Origin: Brachynemurus nebulosus
Lineage: Eukaryota > Arthropoda > Insecta > Neuroptera > Myrmeleontidae
Reading direction: 5' to 3'
Assembly: GCA_035578155.1 (NCBI GenBank)
Contig: JAPWDM010000034.1
Location: forward strand, 498,501-562,500
Length of the DNA: 64,000 bases
In this document: positions 1 to 7,563 of the stretch, one piece after another
Position numbering within the stretch: position 1 is the first letter of the stretch
How the letters are laid out: every line of letters begins with the position of its first letter
Translations under genes and position numbers: made by a program
Notes under the pieces: model-generated
The model's database searches: none
What the model was told of the DNA's origin: nothing
Seen by the model: the letters and a program-made list of their open reading frames with translations, nothing else

Positions 1-453
1 TTAAATTACTATAAACACGTCGCTTAATATAAAAATGATAACAGCATTGAGTTTTACTAAATTTTTAAGTCTGTAAAATCAAAATTTTTATAGACTAGAA
101 CATTTTGAATTTGCTACTTTATCATTAACATACATATAATATCATGTATATATAACGGGTGTATATTTAGTATTTTTAATAAATATTTTAGTATACAGGG
201 TGTATCATGAAATATGCTTTTCAATTAGAACAATAAATTTCATAAGATTTTTGTTAATACTCTTATAGGTTAACGAAAGAAACTTTTTGCGGTAAAAAAA
301 TAGGGGAATTCAGGGTAATAATTAAATAAAACGCACATATTTTTCTTTTTTTAAATTTTATTTATAGAATATGAATACAAAAAATTAAATTGCTTAAATC
401 TATATATTACTAAAAATCTATTTATTTTACATATTAAAATTTTTTAAAAGAAT
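1..453. other. AT-rich intergenic, no gene seen
   Basis: No supportable gene. A TACAGGGTGT motif near 194-203 resembles the ends of several insect interspersed repeats, but no partner terminus is visible. It lies downstream of the minus-strand ORF that ends at 454 and would hold its 3' UTR. Confidence 0.5.
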
Positions 454-906
454 TCAGTTTTCTAATGAACAAATTTTATCTGAATGGATCATACAGCGTC
501 TTGAATAATATTCATCTCGCAGATTGGAAATCTTCGGTACATCAAATATTTCTTCCAAATTCAAAATCCACGGCTGGTTTTCGGTGTCATCAAACAAATT
601 TGAAATCCATTTCTTCTTTTTACTGCCCTTGACGTATATGACATCAAACTTCTTTAATATAGGTTTCAATATGGTATGCAGTTTTTTGTACGGAATAAAT
701 CCATACGACCAAGGTGTCCCATGCCAATTTCGGCAAAGCCAACGTGCAGCAACCCGTTCATATTTCTTCGGCAACTCGTTGAAATCAAACGGTGCATCGA
801 ATATAAGATGTAGTATTTCATCCGAATTTTCTGCAGCAATACCAACTTCTTTAAAATAAAATTCGTTGTTAGCTCCTTGATAGCCTTGTATATCAAGAAA
901 CGCCAT
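454..906 (-). CDS. Virus-like element protein, exonuclease-like (tentative)
   Basis: A 150-residue ORF. It begins with a short hydrophobic strand ending in an acidic pair of positions (FLDIQG, residues 3-8), has an aromatic/Cys segment RWLCRNWHGTPWSYG near 55-69, a YVKGSKKKKW motif near 91-100, and an acidic LNLEEIFD stretch near 115-122. From memory of the family, short proteins with this D-x-Q-G start, HG-x-x-W and VKG-x-x-K layout are common in arthropod virus-like DNA elements and look like a reduced DEDD/RNase H-fold exonuclease. Function and catalytic residues are inference only. The ATG at 906 is only 22 nt after a TCAGTT initiator with a TATA box 30 nt further upstream, which supports this start. 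The frame is intact although the neighbouring polymerase is broken. It could be a protein of unknown function. Confidence 0.6.
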   Translation of the reverse strand: MAFLDIQGYQGANNEFYFKEVGIAAENSDEILHLIFDAPFDFNELPKKYERVAARWLCRNWHGTPWSYGFIPYKKLHTILKPILKKFDVIYVKGSKKKKWISNLFDDTENQPWILNLEEIFDVPKISNLRDEYYSRRCMIHSDKICSLEN

Positions 907-923
907 TTTTTATCGCCGCCGTA

Positions 924-960
924 GAACTGAATTTACTTACACAATCCACAACTTTATATA
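924..960 (-). promoter_or_regulatory. TATA + TCAGTT core promoter of 454-906
   Basis: On the minus strand TATATAAAG (960-952) precedes TCAGTT (930-925). The A at 928 is exactly 30 nt from the first T of TATAAA (958-953). TCAGT is the arthropod initiator consensus. The predicted leader to the ATG at 906 is about 22 nt. Confidence 0.65.
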
Positions 961-1068
961 AAATAATTAAAATTGGTGAGGATAGTTAATTTGTGGGATG
1001 TATCCGAAAATGGATACTACTAATAGCTATTGCTAGTTAACCATCAAATTACAAACTGTTAATAATAT

Positions 1069-1245
1069 TTAGCACATTACTGAGTACCATGTTCTTTTCA
1101 CTTTAAGACCTAATGATTTAAGGAATGCTAAATTTTCGGGTGAAATGTGTTGTCGCTTAAAAGTTTTACGTTTAATGATCTTAGGTTTCGAAAGTCCTTT
1201 GCTAGGTTGTCTAGTGGTGGACTGCTCTGAATTGTAAATTATCAT
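1069..1245 (-). CDS. Small basic protein of the virus-like block
   Basis: A 58-residue ORF, rich in Lys and Arg in the middle (SKPKIIKRKTFKRQ near residues 19-32), ending in a helix-like stretch ISPENLAFLKSLGLKV. The frame stays open to 1452, but that extension only translates the 27-bp repeats into nine-residue repeats. A predicted transcription start near 1326 makes the ATG at 1245 the first one in the transcript. The basic block followed by a short FLKSLG helix suggests a nucleic-acid-binding or structural role, and I recall similar small basic proteins beside insect virus-like polymerases, but this is inference. It could be a degraded C-terminal piece of a longer protein. Confidence 0.5.
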   Translation of the reverse strand: MIIYNSEQSTTRQPSKGLSKPKIIKRKTFKRQHISPENLAFLKSLGLKVKRTWYSVMC

Positions 1246-1322
1246 GATTCGAAATGCAATTGTTTTACCACGAAATTGTTTTTTCAGCGAAAGAGATGTT
1301 AACTCTTTGACAACTACCGGTA

Positions 1323-1360
1323 AATTGACAATATTTTGTGTAAGTTTAACTATTTTATAC
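1323..1360 (-). promoter_or_regulatory. Leftward TATA box at the edge of the repeat array
   Basis: Minus-strand TATAAAAT (1359-1352) is followed by TCAATT (1328-1323), placing a possible start A at 1326, 33 nt downstream. It points away from the 27-bp and 21-bp repeats, towards the small basic ORF. The initiator match is weaker than at 928. Confidence 0.5.
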
Positions 1361-1516
1361 CCTTTAACCATGATAATGTGTATGAGCCCTTTAACCATGA
1401 TAAGGTGTATGAGCTCTTTAACCATGATAAGGTGTCTGAGCTCTTTAACCATGATAAGGTGTATGAGCCTTTAAAGATGATAAGGTGTATGAGCTCTTTA
1501 AGGATGATAAGGTGTA
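1361..1516. repeat. 27-bp tandem repeat, about 6 copies
   Basis: The unit is close to CTTTAACCATGATAAGGTGT followed by ATGAGCT. Early copies read AACCATGATAA, the last two read AAGATGATAA and AGGATGATAA. The array runs directly into the 21-bp array, and its TATGAG ending merges with the first TGAGTCA site. Confidence 0.9.
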
Positions 1517-2110
1517 TGAGTCACTCCGGGAGCAAAATGAGTCACTCTGGGAGCAAAATGAGTCACTCTGGGAGCAAAATGAGTCACTCCGGGAGCAAAA
1601 TGAGTCACTCCGGGAGCAAAATGAGTCCCTCCGGGAGCAATATGAGTCACTCCGGGAGCAAAATGAGTCACTCCGGGAGCAAAATGAGTCAATCCCGGAG
1701 CAAAATGAGTCACTCCGGGAGCAAAATAAGTCACTCCGGGAGCAAAATGAGTCACTCCGGGAGCAAAATGAGTCACATCGGGAGCAAAACGAGTCACTCC
1801 GGGAGTAAAATGAGTCACTCCGGGAGCAAAATGAGTCACTCCGGGAGCAAAATGAGTCAATCCGGGAGCAAAATGAGTCAATCCGGGAGCAAAATGAGTC
1901 ACATCGGGAGCAAAATGAGTCACTCCGGGAGTAAAATGAGTCACTCCGGGAGCAAAATGAGTCAATCCGGGAGCAAAATGAGTCACTCCGGGAGCAAAAT
2001 AAGTCACTCCGGGAGCAAAATGAGTCACTGCGGGAGCAAAATGAGTCACTCCGGGAGCATGTGAGTCACTCGTTGGAGTCAAATGAGTCGCTCGGTGAAG
2101 CAAATGAGCT
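1517..2110. promoter_or_regulatory. 21-bp tandem array of AP-1-like TGAGTCA sites
   Basis: The unit is CACTCCGGGAGCAAAATGAG plus T. TGAGTCA occurs at 1517, 1538, 1559, 1580, 1601 and on at 21-bp steps to 2042, then 2062. Of the 27 units from 1517 to 2062, 23 carry the perfect heptamer; those at 1622, 1727, 1790 and 2000 carry one-base changes, and decayed units continue at 2084 and 2105. TGAGTCA is the known Jun/Fos (bZIP) consensus, and 21 bp equals two helical turns. The array ends 6 bp before the rightward TATA box and begins next to the 27-bp block behind the leftward TATA box, so I read it as a shared enhancer. Because 21 is divisible by three, long frames run through it on both strands; I do not consider them genes. 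Confidence 0.75.
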
Positions 2111-2113
2111 AAG

Positions 2114-2152
2114 TATATATAAGTAGAGAAGCAATAAATCTTTGAACAGTTA
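2114..2152 (+). promoter_or_regulatory. Rightward TATA + CAGTT core promoter
   Basis: TATATATAAG (2114-2123) lies just after the last decayed repeat unit. An ACAGTT initiator-like motif follows at 2146-2151, with its A (2148) 30 nt from the T of TATAAG (2118). The predicted 5' leader to the ATG at 2192 is about 44 nt. Confidence 0.65.
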
Positions 2153-2191
2153 TTCATTCACTAGCGAACGCTTCAGACCTCCCGCTGAACG

Positions 2192-2644
2192 ATGTATAAT
2201 TGTGATTTTTGTGGTAAAGCATTTACGCGAAAGTCTAATCTTTCTAGACACTTAAATGCTCAACATAATTCGTTAAGCAGTATTAATGATGGTACGATTG
2301 GAAAGAATGATAACTCATCAAGCAAATTCATACCATATGATGCTAATAATAAAACACCTGATGATATCTCTATATCTAGATTTGATGATAATGATGATGA
2401 AAATACATCTCAACTACAGCATGATATTGATTACTCTGAAGCAATCTTGAATCCGTTTGACCAAAAAAGGATAAATGCTGCAACTGAAGCCATTCAAACC
2501 AAATTTAACTCTTTGAAAAGAGGAGAAAACCGTCGTCAATCTGAAAACGAGAAATATAGTTGGTCTAATGAAAGTAAGCAAGTAAATCACTTAACAGCAA
2601 TTAATAACAATTGCAATGAAACAACCTCCTTCACAACTAACTAA
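2192..2644 (+). CDS. C2H2 zinc-finger protein, N-terminal part
   Basis: A 150-residue ORF with one canonical C2H2 finger at residues 4-24 (C4, C7, H20, H25 pattern, with AFTRKSNLSRHLNAQH), so DNA or RNA binding is likely. The rest is polar, Ser/Asn/Asp rich and low in complexity, with an acidic FDDNDDEN patch. It ends in an overlap with the next plus-strand frame, open from 2595, so the two may be one protein broken by a frameshift between 2595 and 2644, or two overlapping genes. The ATG follows the TATA/CAGTT promoter. Its place next to the enhancer array suggests an early or regulatory role in the element (inference). Confidence 0.65.
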   Translation: MYNCDFCGKAFTRKSNLSRHLNAQHNSLSSINDGTIGKNDNSSSKFIPYDANNKTPDDISISRFDDNDDENTSQLQHDIDYSEAILNPFDQKRINAATEAIQTKFNSLKRGENRRQSENEKYSWSNESKQVNHLTAINNNCNETTSFTTN

Positions 2645-3173
2645 ACTTCTAGGAACTGCTTTAGATATTATAATGTTAAAAGAGGTTCGAAACGCTGACT
2701 CGGAAAATGAAGCGAAAATTGTCAATCAGGTTAAACCAATAAGCGTAAAACGTCATATAGCTTCAAATGAAAATGTCGAAAACGGGACCTTAGCTAAGCA
2801 TTTTAAGCAAGACAACTTAAGAGAGTCTAGAAATGTTAACATACAATCGAAAAAAATAAAATACTGGCATATTCCTAATACTTTAATAGATGAATTACAA
2901 CGTTTATACGAGACTTCAGAGACTGGTGAAAAAATACTCAATATTATTCGAAGTTTAGAGGAAAATAAAAATATGTTGTTGTTTAACGTTTACGATCGAG
3001 AAGATTTAATCAAAGAGTTAAATGCTTTAAAAGAAACTACTGTTGGTCGAGAAATATTCTCTATACTTCGCGAACTTCAAAAGGCTGATGTTATTGAACC
3101 ACTAGGTGATTATCTGGATGAAACTGATAAAGAAGATGCTAGCGATTATGATGATGATGATGATGATGATTAA
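2616..3173 (+). CDS. Unknown protein with duplicated helical motif and acidic tail
   Basis: A 185-residue ORF in a different frame from the zinc-finger ORF and overlapping its end. Residues near 90-120 and 124-154 are two diverged copies of one motif, LIDELQRLYETSETGEKILN versus LIKELNALKETTVGREIFSI, each followed by a RSLEEN/RELQKA-like turn. The C terminus is strongly acidic and ends in seven Asp codons from a GAT microsatellite. The family is not recognised. It is probably the C-terminal half of the preceding protein if a frameshift separates them. An AATAAA lies about 140 nt downstream at 3314. Confidence 0.55.
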   Translation: MKQPPSQLTKLLGTALDIIMLKEVRNADSENEAKIVNQVKPISVKRHIASNENVENGTLAKHFKQDNLRESRNVNIQSKKIKYWHIPNTLIDELQRLYETSETGEKILNIIRSLEENKNMLLFNVYDREDLIKELNALKETTVGREIFSILRELQKADVIEPLGDYLDETDKEDASDYDDDDDDD

Positions 3174-3488
3174 TTGATTATACGCATTAAGAATTTACTG
3201 AATTTTGAAGAACACCACCGTATAAGAAGCAGCAGTTATCCCTCATTGAAGTGTATATTTTATTTTTATATTTTTTAACCCTGTAAGATAAAAAGGTTTT
3301 TTTTTTTTTTTCAAATAAATAACACATATATGTAAATAATTATTGTTCTTTATTTTTAAAATATAAGTATGAATACAAAATATTTTCACAGTAAATGTAT
3401 ATGTAATACTTTTTACAATAAATGTTTTGTATATGAAATAATTTTTTACAATAAATGTATATGAATTATTTTTTACAATAAATAAATA
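3174..3488. other. Convergent intergenic with facing poly(A) signals
   Basis: Plus-strand AATAAA at 3314-3319 serves the rightward genes; minus-strand AATAAA (TTTATT at 3349-3354) suits the leftward polymerase block. 3400-3485 holds about four copies of a 26-31-bp repeat with the core TTTTACAATAAATGTATATG. Confidence 0.6.
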
Positions 3489-3905
3489 TTAAAAATTGTA
3501 TGATTTGTTTATATATTCAATAAGACCCGAACGTAATTGTTTCATGTTTTCAGGTAACTGATCCCATACTTGACAAATTCGTTGTGCATATTCGGCTATC
3601 ATATATGCATACAGATGTTGCACCCAAATATCATATTTCAATAGTTGTTTTGTTAAGTATAATAACATATCGAAATTTCTGACTTTTGTATACAAATAAG
3701 GATGAGTCAGAAATATGTCTTCAACGTGTGAAATCCGTGTTGCAAATGTCAATGGTTCACCAACAGGCGGTTGAAAGTTTTCCTCCATTTTCACGCCATT
3801 CTTGCACATTTCACAGCGAATTTTCAAACCAGGTGGTCCATCAATATGATCTTGTTGCCATGGTCGATTATAATGTTCAAAACATGGTTCACATTCTTGA
3901 AACAT
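3489..3905 (-). CDS. Downstream half of a TGA-split unknown protein
   Basis: A 138-residue frame in phase with the ORF at 3909-4238 and separated from it by one TGA and one sense codon. It begins with MFQECEPCFEHYNRPWQQDH and continues to GPPGLKIRCEMCKNG, giving a C-x2-C...H...C-x2-C pattern typical of a zinc ribbon (residues about 5-37). The C-terminal 80 residues are helical and rich in Tyr, Leu and Gln. No known family recognised. The Cys/His pattern and uninterrupted frame suggest that it once formed one protein with the upstream half. Confidence 0.5.
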   Translation of the reverse strand: MFQECEPCFEHYNRPWQQDHIDGPPGLKIRCEMCKNGVKMEENFQPPVGEPLTFATRISHVEDIFLTHPYLYTKVRNFDMLLYLTKQLLKYDIWVQHLYAYMIAEYAQRICQVWDQLPENMKQLRSGLIEYINKSYNF

Positions 3906-3908
3906 GGC

Positions 3909-4238
3909 TCAATAATCGGATGGTAACCAAATCCAGGCGCGTTGTATGATTTTCGCACCATAACTTTTCAGCACATTCAAACTGATCCACTTGTAGATTT
4001 GAAGAAATGTTTCCAAAGTCAGTTCATTCAGTAGCATTGGTTTACGTTCGAAAAATTCACCAATTGAAACATCCATTTTATCCCACTCCATTGATTCCGG
4101 TTCAGACAATTTCAAATTTTGCATTTTTACAATAGCATCAATTGTTTTTTCGTAGGTATCAACCCGTTTACGTAGTTTATCCAGTTCACTTGAAAATATT
4201 TGTAGCCGTTTCCAGTAAGCCGATGATGACGATGCCAT
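3909..4238 (-). CDS. Upstream half of a TGA-split unknown protein
   Basis: About 109 residues from the ATG at 4238, 13 nt after the polymerase stop at 4252. Residues 5-45 look like a coiled coil (YWKRLQIFSSELDKLRKRVD), followed by a Met/Glu-rich link and a helical segment ending IIQRAWIWLPSDY before TGA (3911-3909). The tight spacing to the polymerase suggests a dense, virus-like layout, possibly translated by reinitiation or from an internal start. The TGA may be a disabling mutation or a readthrough stop; its following base is G, and the sequence alone cannot decide. Confidence 0.5.
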   Translation of the reverse strand: MASSSSAYWKRLQIFSSELDKLRKRVDTYEKTIDAIVKMQNLKLSEPESMEWDKMDVSIGEFFERKPMLLNELTLETFLQIYKWISLNVLKSYGAKIIQRAWIWLPSDY

Positions 4239-4251
4239 TTCCACTTGCGTA

Positions 4252-4740
4252 CTAATTTAATGAGTAATGTCCCCATGCTAAAGTATCCGTTTCCCCCTCC
4301 ACAATATGTCGTTTCGCATCGTACGGGCTGAGCGCCACCTTGTTCTGAGTTACGCTATACACGTTATGTTTTTTCGATTGTATCAGGTTTTGTTGTCGGT
4401 TTATGATTGTATTGTGTTTTAGACAGTCCACGTAATCGTTGAAAGTTATCGTTTTCTTAACCACAGAGTTCTTTACACCTTTCGCTTTCTTCGTGTGATC
4501 CTCGCCGTCCACTTGACAACTATACATTTTCGATCTTAAGCCCACAAATTTTGTAAAGATTCGACCATTTAGCTCATCTTTCATTAACCCGGGTATTTTC
4601 TTATTGACTCTTGGCATGTTATATTGATTATCCGCGTTGTAATCCGACGTATCGAAGTATTGAATATCTCGTTTCATTATTTCGTAAATATCTGGGCATT
4701 TTATCTCGTAAATCAATGAATCCGTGTCTGTGTAGAGTAA
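4252..4740 (-). CDS. Polymerase segment with motif C and thumb
   Basis: The frame continues without a phase change after the TAA at 4743-4741. It opens with LLYTDTDSLIYEI, where the TDTDS core is polymerase motif C, which binds metal through its Asp residues. It then holds the conserved KKIPGLMKDE, FVGLRSKMY, KKAKGV and ALSPYDAKR blocks of the palm/thumb region and a terminal TLAWGHY. No ATG precedes motif C, so alone this segment could not make an active enzyme. It stops 13 nt before the ATG of the next ORF. Confidence 0.8.
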   Translation of the reverse strand, partial: LLYTDTDSLIYEIKCPDIYEIMKRDIQYFDTSDYNADNQYNMPRVNKKIPGLMKDELNGRIFTKFVGLRSKMYSCQVDGEDHTKKAKGVKNSVVKKTITFNDYVDCLKHNTIINRQQNLIQSKKHNVYSVTQNKVALSPYDAKRHIVEGETDTLAWGHYSLN

Positions 4741-7092
4741 TTAGCTGTTGTTCCCGAACGTTGGCTGTATGTAGTTGTAATGAAAATCGTAGACACATGT
4801 TTTCGAAATATCCAGAATTGCTTGCCCGACGTATATTGGTTTGTTCATAAACACTTCCGTTTTCCGTAGTTCGACTGCGATAAGATTCTCGTCAAATATG
4901 GTGCGGCTGTGGAAATTCGGTTTTGCTATCATAACTTCCGCACCATATCGTCCATACCATTTCGTTAACAGTTTCACAATCGAGTGTTTCCGTACGTTTT
5001 CCATCGTTTTCCCGAAGACCGCGTTGTTGAGTAGCTTGTAGAGATTTTTCTCGAATTCGTTTCCCGCCGTTTGTCTTAGAGCTGTATTCAAGTCGATGTA
5101 GGATTTAAGCCATGGTGATTGATCGAATTGTAGCACTCTATGTATTTTCTTTAATTTCATCCCGTGTTGTAGACATTGTTTCAGGTTCCGATAGTGTATC
5201 ACGTATTTCTGTTTGTTGTATAGCGTTGCCAGTAACATTTCCTGTTTAGTACCGGGTGCACACATTCTCTCTGGACATAATGGTAAATCGTTGTGTTTAT
5301 CATGCAGTTCTCTCGGGTATTCCAAATCCACTTCCAGTAAATATCCTATTGGTGAATCATCAGGTATTTGTTGAACATCTATCTCGGTATTATCCATCCA
5401 TTTGAAATTCCCCGTTGGTAAGTATTGTGACATTGCCCATCCATATAAGTTGTTCACGTCATAGTACATCAGGTATTTTGATTCCTCGTCCGGATCGTAG
5501 GTGTTCATATATTTATTGTTTGCTCTCGCGTATCGGTTACTACACTGGCTCAATCCACCTCGAATACCACGTTCAATGAATAATAATTTGTCCACATCAG
5601 ATATCAGTTCTAACTCTACTTTTGTATATTTTAAGGCTGCATCCCACGTAAGTCCCGGCGTCGTGTAGTAATGAGCAGGATCCAATCCGTGTGTGCGCAT
5701 GCACGTATCCCGAAAATTCTCGAAAACATCCGCGAGTAGTAGTATGTCCGTTTTCATATATAAAGCCGAGTATTCTCCAAGCGTCTGTATGTTGAGTGTA
5801 TCCCAAACTTTTTGTGCGTGTGTATAGTCATCCATGGTAATATCGTTGTCGTTGAGTCGATTGTAGAATTTTTCCCGTGATGGTAAACATGTTTCTTCCA
5901 ATTTATCCGAGTTAGATATGTAGTCGTACGGAAAAACACCTTTGCGCGTAAGTAATTTGTAGTCGGTATCCGGAAATTGTGATTTAACTATGTTGAACTC
6001 GTTGAGATATGAAGATAATTTATCCAAACTTGATGCCATAAATCGGAAAGAGTCGATGAATCTAAATGTAATTTCACTGCCCGTAACATGTTTAGTGAAT
6101 GCAATATATCGTTCCTTGTTTATTGGTAGTAAGTCGACACGTCCCTCGAATGCTGTTGCTATATCCTTTATTACGAAATGTGCATCATAACCACTCAAGT
6201 TGTGGAATACAACAGGAATCATATGAAAATCCTTATAATTCAAGTTGCATCCCTTGTGTGCAGGTCCATTGTATTCGCCGGTGAAGTGGTTATGATCACG
6301 AACCACAATATCCTCAGGTTTGAATGGTTTCTCGCAGATGTGGCTCCCGGTACTTCGTTGTTTAAGTTGCTGTTGTTCCTCTGGTGTTAACTCGTTCATT
6401 GGTATTATGTTGTCATATATGGGTTCCAAGATATTTTCACGTAACGTTGCCAGTTCTTCCGCGAACCATTTTTCGCAATTTGGCCCGCGGTATGATCTAT
6501 AGTAACTTAACTGGTTGTTGTAGGAGCAGTGAAAGTAGTAACCGATACTGTATGCCCGATGTTGTTGATACGTTGTCGTGTTTTTCCGATTTTCGTTATC
6601 CGTCACAGGTTGTAGGAATGATTCCACGTCCGCGTAAATTATAAATGGAACACGTTTCTTGTTGCTATAGTTCTTGAACGATATGTATTTGCTTTTCCCT
6701 TCTGGCATTATCACCCGACAGTTGTTCATGTTCACGCAGTCTTCTGTATGTTTTATCAGTTTATCTTCTGTACGAAAGTAATTTAAGCATCGATCACAGA
6801 TGTATTTTTTTCCATTACGATTTGATAGTTGTCTTGACACGAGTCGCGATAAGTCCTTAATCCAGCAGAAATGGTAGCGTAAATCTTGCTCGTTGTCCTG
6901 TTCGTTGTCCTCATCCTCGTAATACTCGTTCTGGATCATTAAAAGGTTTATGTGGTTTTGTTTCTTCTCATTTGTTAGCGCAGCAGGTACGGTTTCAAAA
7001 TGTCCATTTTGTTTTTTTAGCATAAACACGTTGACTGATATTGTTGGGTTCTGTTTCTCAAAATTGGTTCCCCTACATGTTCCATGTAGCAC
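4741..7092 (-). CDS. Polymerase segment: zinc motifs, exonuclease and palm
   Basis: About 783 residues counted from 7092, where the codon is GTG and so not a true start. In order: a Cys/His zinc-finger-like motif (ICDRCLNYF to HTEDC, about 98-119); Exo I YADVES (153-158); an endonuclease-VII-like HNH/zinc module (HICEKPF, VRDHNHFTG, AHKGCNLNY, 251-286); Exo II NLSGYDAHF (298-306); Exo III YMKTD (445-449); polymerase motif A YYDVNNLYG (543-551) with the metal-binding Asp at 545; motif B KLLNNAVFGKTMEN (686-699); and a KPIYVGQAILDISK block (751-764). In the zinc module the position two residues before HIC's Cys pair partner is Ser (residue 250) where I would expect Cys. The segment ends at TAA just before motif C. 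Confidence 0.85.
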   Translation of the reverse strand: MLHGTCRGTNFEKQNPTISVNVFMLKKQNGHFETVPAALTNEKKQNHINLLMIQNEYYEDEDNEQDNEQDLRYHFCWIKDLSRLVSRQLSNRNGKKYICDRCLNYFRTEDKLIKHTEDCVNMNNCRVIMPEGKSKYISFKNYSNKKRVPFIIYADVESFLQPVTDNENRKNTTTYQQHRAYSIGYYFHCSYNNQLSYYRSYRGPNCEKWFAEELATLRENILEPIYDNIIPMNELTPEEQQQLKQRSTGSHICEKPFKPEDIVVRDHNHFTGEYNGPAHKGCNLNYKDFHMIPVVFHNLSGYDAHFVIKDIATAFEGRVDLLPINKERYIAFTKHVTGSEITFRFIDSFRFMASSLDKLSSYLNEFNIVKSQFPDTDYKLLTRKGVFPYDYISNSDKLEETCLPSREKFYNRLNDNDITMDDYTHAQKVWDTLNIQTLGEYSALYMKTDILLLADVFENFRDTCMRTHGLDPAHYYTTPGLTWDAALKYTKVELELISDVDKLLFIERGIRGGLSQCSNRYARANNKYMNTYDPDEESKYLMYYDVNNLYGWAMSQYLPTGNFKWMDNTEIDVQQIPDDSPIGYLLEVDLEYPRELHDKHNDLPLCPERMCAPGTKQEMLLATLYNKQKYVIHYRNLKQCLQHGMKLKKIHRVLQFDQSPWLKSYIDLNTALRQTAGNEFEKNLYKLLNNAVFGKTMENVRKHSIVKLLTKWYGRYGAEVMIAKPNFHSRTIFDENLIAVELRKTEVFMNKPIYVGQAILDISKTCVYDFHYNYIQPTFGNNS

Positions 7093-7408
7093 TGTTTTAG
7101 GTTTGTTCCACGATCTATTATGATATTCGGTGTATTGAAATGTTTCATGTCGTATTTATCCTCGTCACCATCAGTTTTCACAAATAACCCGCAAAACGTT
7201 GTGTTGACTTTTATCGTTAAGTACTTTTTTAATATATTTTGTATTCGCCGAGTGAACATCGATGTAGCGTCGTCTAAAAAGTCCTTTGGCTCTATGTGTG
7301 TTATGTTGGTAACCACTCCCGTTCGTATTCGGCTTGCAAATGCTGATTCCACGTCAGCCCATTGAATTCTATCAGATCTTTTACGTTGATTTCGATTCAT
7401 GCCGGCAC
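7050..7408 (-). CDS. Polymerase segment: N-terminal part of second exon
   Basis: This frame, open down to 7017, carries RKRSDRIQWADVESAFASRI, then ILKKYLTIKVNTTF, KHFNTPNIIID and HVGEPIL, all blocks I recognise as the N-terminal region of insect virus-like polymerase proteins. After EPILR the resemblance ends, while the other frame starts to match at about 7050. The true exon begins at 7408 after a TTTCAG acceptor; the ATG within the intron at 7424 is not the gene's start. Confidence 0.65.
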
Positions 7409-7563
7409 CTGAAACAATCAACATAAAAAAAATTATTTATCAAATTTATAAAAAATCATTAAAAAAAAAAAAAATTTTATTTAAAAAAACTTACCATGTT
7501 GATATATCAAAATTATAAAAAAAATCATTAAAAAATAAATTTATATTTGAAAAAAAAACTTAC
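7409..7563 (-). other. Intron (155 nt) with a duplicated 5' part
   Basis: Donor GTAAGT at 7563-7558, acceptor TTTCAG ending at 7409. Exon 1 ends in phase 1 and exon 2 supplies the remaining two bases, so the reading frame is kept. A second identical CATG-GTAAGT context occurs 69 nt downstream (donor at 7494), because the 5' part of the intron is tandemly duplicated (about 7432-7500 and 7501-7569). Confidence 0.65.

Noticed and set aside
1361..2110. CRISPR-like array
   Set aside because: Units are contiguous with no unique spacers, and the DNA is clearly eukaryotic.
1336..2157. Long ORFs through the 21-bp array, including one giving an ESLREQN heptad that looks like a coiled coil
   Set aside because: A 21-bp repeat keeps frames open by arithmetic on both strands; the heptad frame is cut by TAA in two units, and no start context or non-repeat domain is present.
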